A stretch of DNA of 5,371 nt from NCBI GenBank assembly GCA_900553475.1, contig USEF01000118.1, positions 1 to 5,371 on the forward strand, given 5' to 3'. Both the position numbers and the translations under genes were made by a program. Source of the stretch: an uncultured Collinsella sp. GTDB taxonomy: Bacteria > Actinomycetota > Coriobacteriia > Coriobacteriales > Coriobacteriaceae. Numbering within the stretch: position 1 is the stretch's first letter; each line of letters opens with the position of its first letter. The notes under the pieces were generated by a model. The model did not search any database. It was not told the origin of the DNA and saw nothing but the letters and a program-made list of their open reading frames with translations. Shown in pieces: positions 4,627-5,371 of this stretch.

Positions 4627-5371
4627 ATGACACATGTCGATGAACAGCGTGTGGCACGCGTGCTCGATGCGCTCGAGGCTCAGCACCACGGTGCGCAGCT
4701 GCTCGTAAACGACCCGTGGTCGATCTATTACCTGACCGGCTTTTATGCCGATATGTTCGAGCGTTTTTGCGGCGTACTACTCGCGCGCGGTGCCGAGCCG
4801 GTAATCCTAGTCAACGCCCTTCATCAGCTGCCCGAGTATGACAATGCCCGCGTCGCCTACCACACCGATACCGACGTCGTGGCCGACGCCATCGTTCGCG
4901 AGGTCGATCCGACCAAGCCGCTCGGCATCGACGCCGTCATGCGCTCCGGCTTTTTGATGCCGCTTATGGAGCGCCACGCCGCCAGCGAGTTTTTCCTGGG
5001 CGACTTTGCCGTCACCGCCGCGCGCACCCACAAGGATGACGCCGAACAGGAGCTCATGCGCGCGTCCTCGGCCGTTAACGACGCCGTGATGGCCGACGCG
5101 ATCAGACTCGTCCACGAAGGTGTGACAGAGCGCGAGATTGCCGACCAGATGCTCGGCCTGTACCGTAAGCACGGCTGTGAGGGCTTTAGCTTCCCACCCA
5201 TCGTGAGCTTTGGCGCAAACGCAGGCGACCCGCACCACGAGCCCGACGACACCGCGCTCAAGCGCGGCGACGTGGTGCTATTCGACATTGGCGGACGTCG
5301 TCGCAACTACTGCTCGGACATGACGCGCACGTTCTTTTGGGGCGAGCCGGACGAGGAGACGGCGCGCATCT
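4627..5371 (+). CDS. M24B Xaa-Pro aminopeptidase/dipeptidase, 3' end beyond the window
   Basis: The first 248 codons are present and the gene runs off the window. It is a cytosolic metallopeptidase that cleaves Xaa-Pro bonds, likely in peptide turnover. Residues 1 to about 130 form a creatinase-type N-terminal domain, including NDPWSIYYLTGFY near residue 28. From about 135 the pita-bread catalytic domain begins. GANAGDPHHEP (about 196-206) carries the conserved His (H203/H204), and FDIGGRRRNYCSDMTRTFF (219-237) supplies D220 and D231, the first two of five metal ligands. The remaining His and two Glu ligands would lie downstream. The start is ATG at 4627, with GAAAGGA (4614-4620) 6 bases upstream. 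The family usually runs to about 350-380 residues, so roughly one third is missing. Xaa-Pro aminopeptidase and dipeptidase (PepP/PepQ) cannot be separated here. Confidence 0.9.
   Translation, partial: MTHVDEQRVARVLDALEAQHHGAQLLVNDPWSIYYLTGFYADMFERFCGVLLARGAEPVILVNALHQLPEYDNARVAYHTDTDVVADAIVREVDPTKPLGIDAVMRSGFLMPLMERHAASEFFLGDFAVTAARTHKDDAEQELMRASSAVNDAVMADAIRLVHEGVTEREIADQMLGLYRKHGCEGFSFPPIVSFGANAGDPHHEPDDTALKRGDVVLFDIGGRRRNYCSDMTRTFFWGEPDEETARI

Overview
The window looks like a chromosomal segment of a high-GC Gram-positive anaerobe. My best guess is a Coriobacteriia (Collinsella-type) gut bacterium. That rests on GC-rich wobble positions, purine-rich ribosome binding sites, and a glycerol-3-phosphate-oxidoreductase-like gene set without haem or NAD-linked partners. 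The taxonomy is inference; no rRNA or marker gene is present.

Layout. (1) Positions 95-526, minus strand: a small membrane protein with two transmembrane helices followed by a cytosolic double zinc ribbon. (2) Positions 527-932: a 406-base divergent intergenic region. It holds four copies of a 15-bp motif, TGTTACAGATCGAGA, at exactly 40-bp steps and in alternating orientation. It also holds a cluster of GTTGYCG-type heptamers and, just before the next gene, a candidate -10 box and a TTGAC-N5-GTCAA palindrome. (3) Positions 933-4155, plus strand: a tight three-gene operon with gaps of 1 and 3 bases. Its products are a GlpA-like FAD dehydrogenase with a C-terminal [2Fe-2S] BFD-type domain, a second FAD/NAD(P)-binding oxidoreductase, and a cysteine-rich DUF1667 protein. 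(4) Positions 4156-4626: a 471-base gene-free region carrying three separate repeat structures: a 20-bp-arm inverted repeat, a 160-bp block bounded by 29-bp imperfect terminal inverted repeats that resembles a MITE, and a 27-bp-period imperfect tandem duplication. (5) Positions 4627-5371, plus strand: the first 248 codons of an M24B Xaa-Pro peptidase, cut by the window edge.

How the genes work together. The three operon products probably form one electron-transfer enzyme. The GlpA-like subunit would oxidise glycerol 3-phosphate (or a similar 2-hydroxy acid) at FAD. Electrons would pass through its Fe-S domain to the second flavoprotein and the cysteine-rich DUF1667 subunit, and then to a carrier that cannot be read from the sequence. 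DUF1667 takes the place that the membrane Fe-S subunit GlpC has in the E. coli enzyme. The zinc-ribbon protein and the peptidase appear functionally unrelated.

The coding content is of recognised types. The least explained material is non-coding: both long intergenic regions are dense in ordered inverted repeats that no neighbouring gene accounts for.
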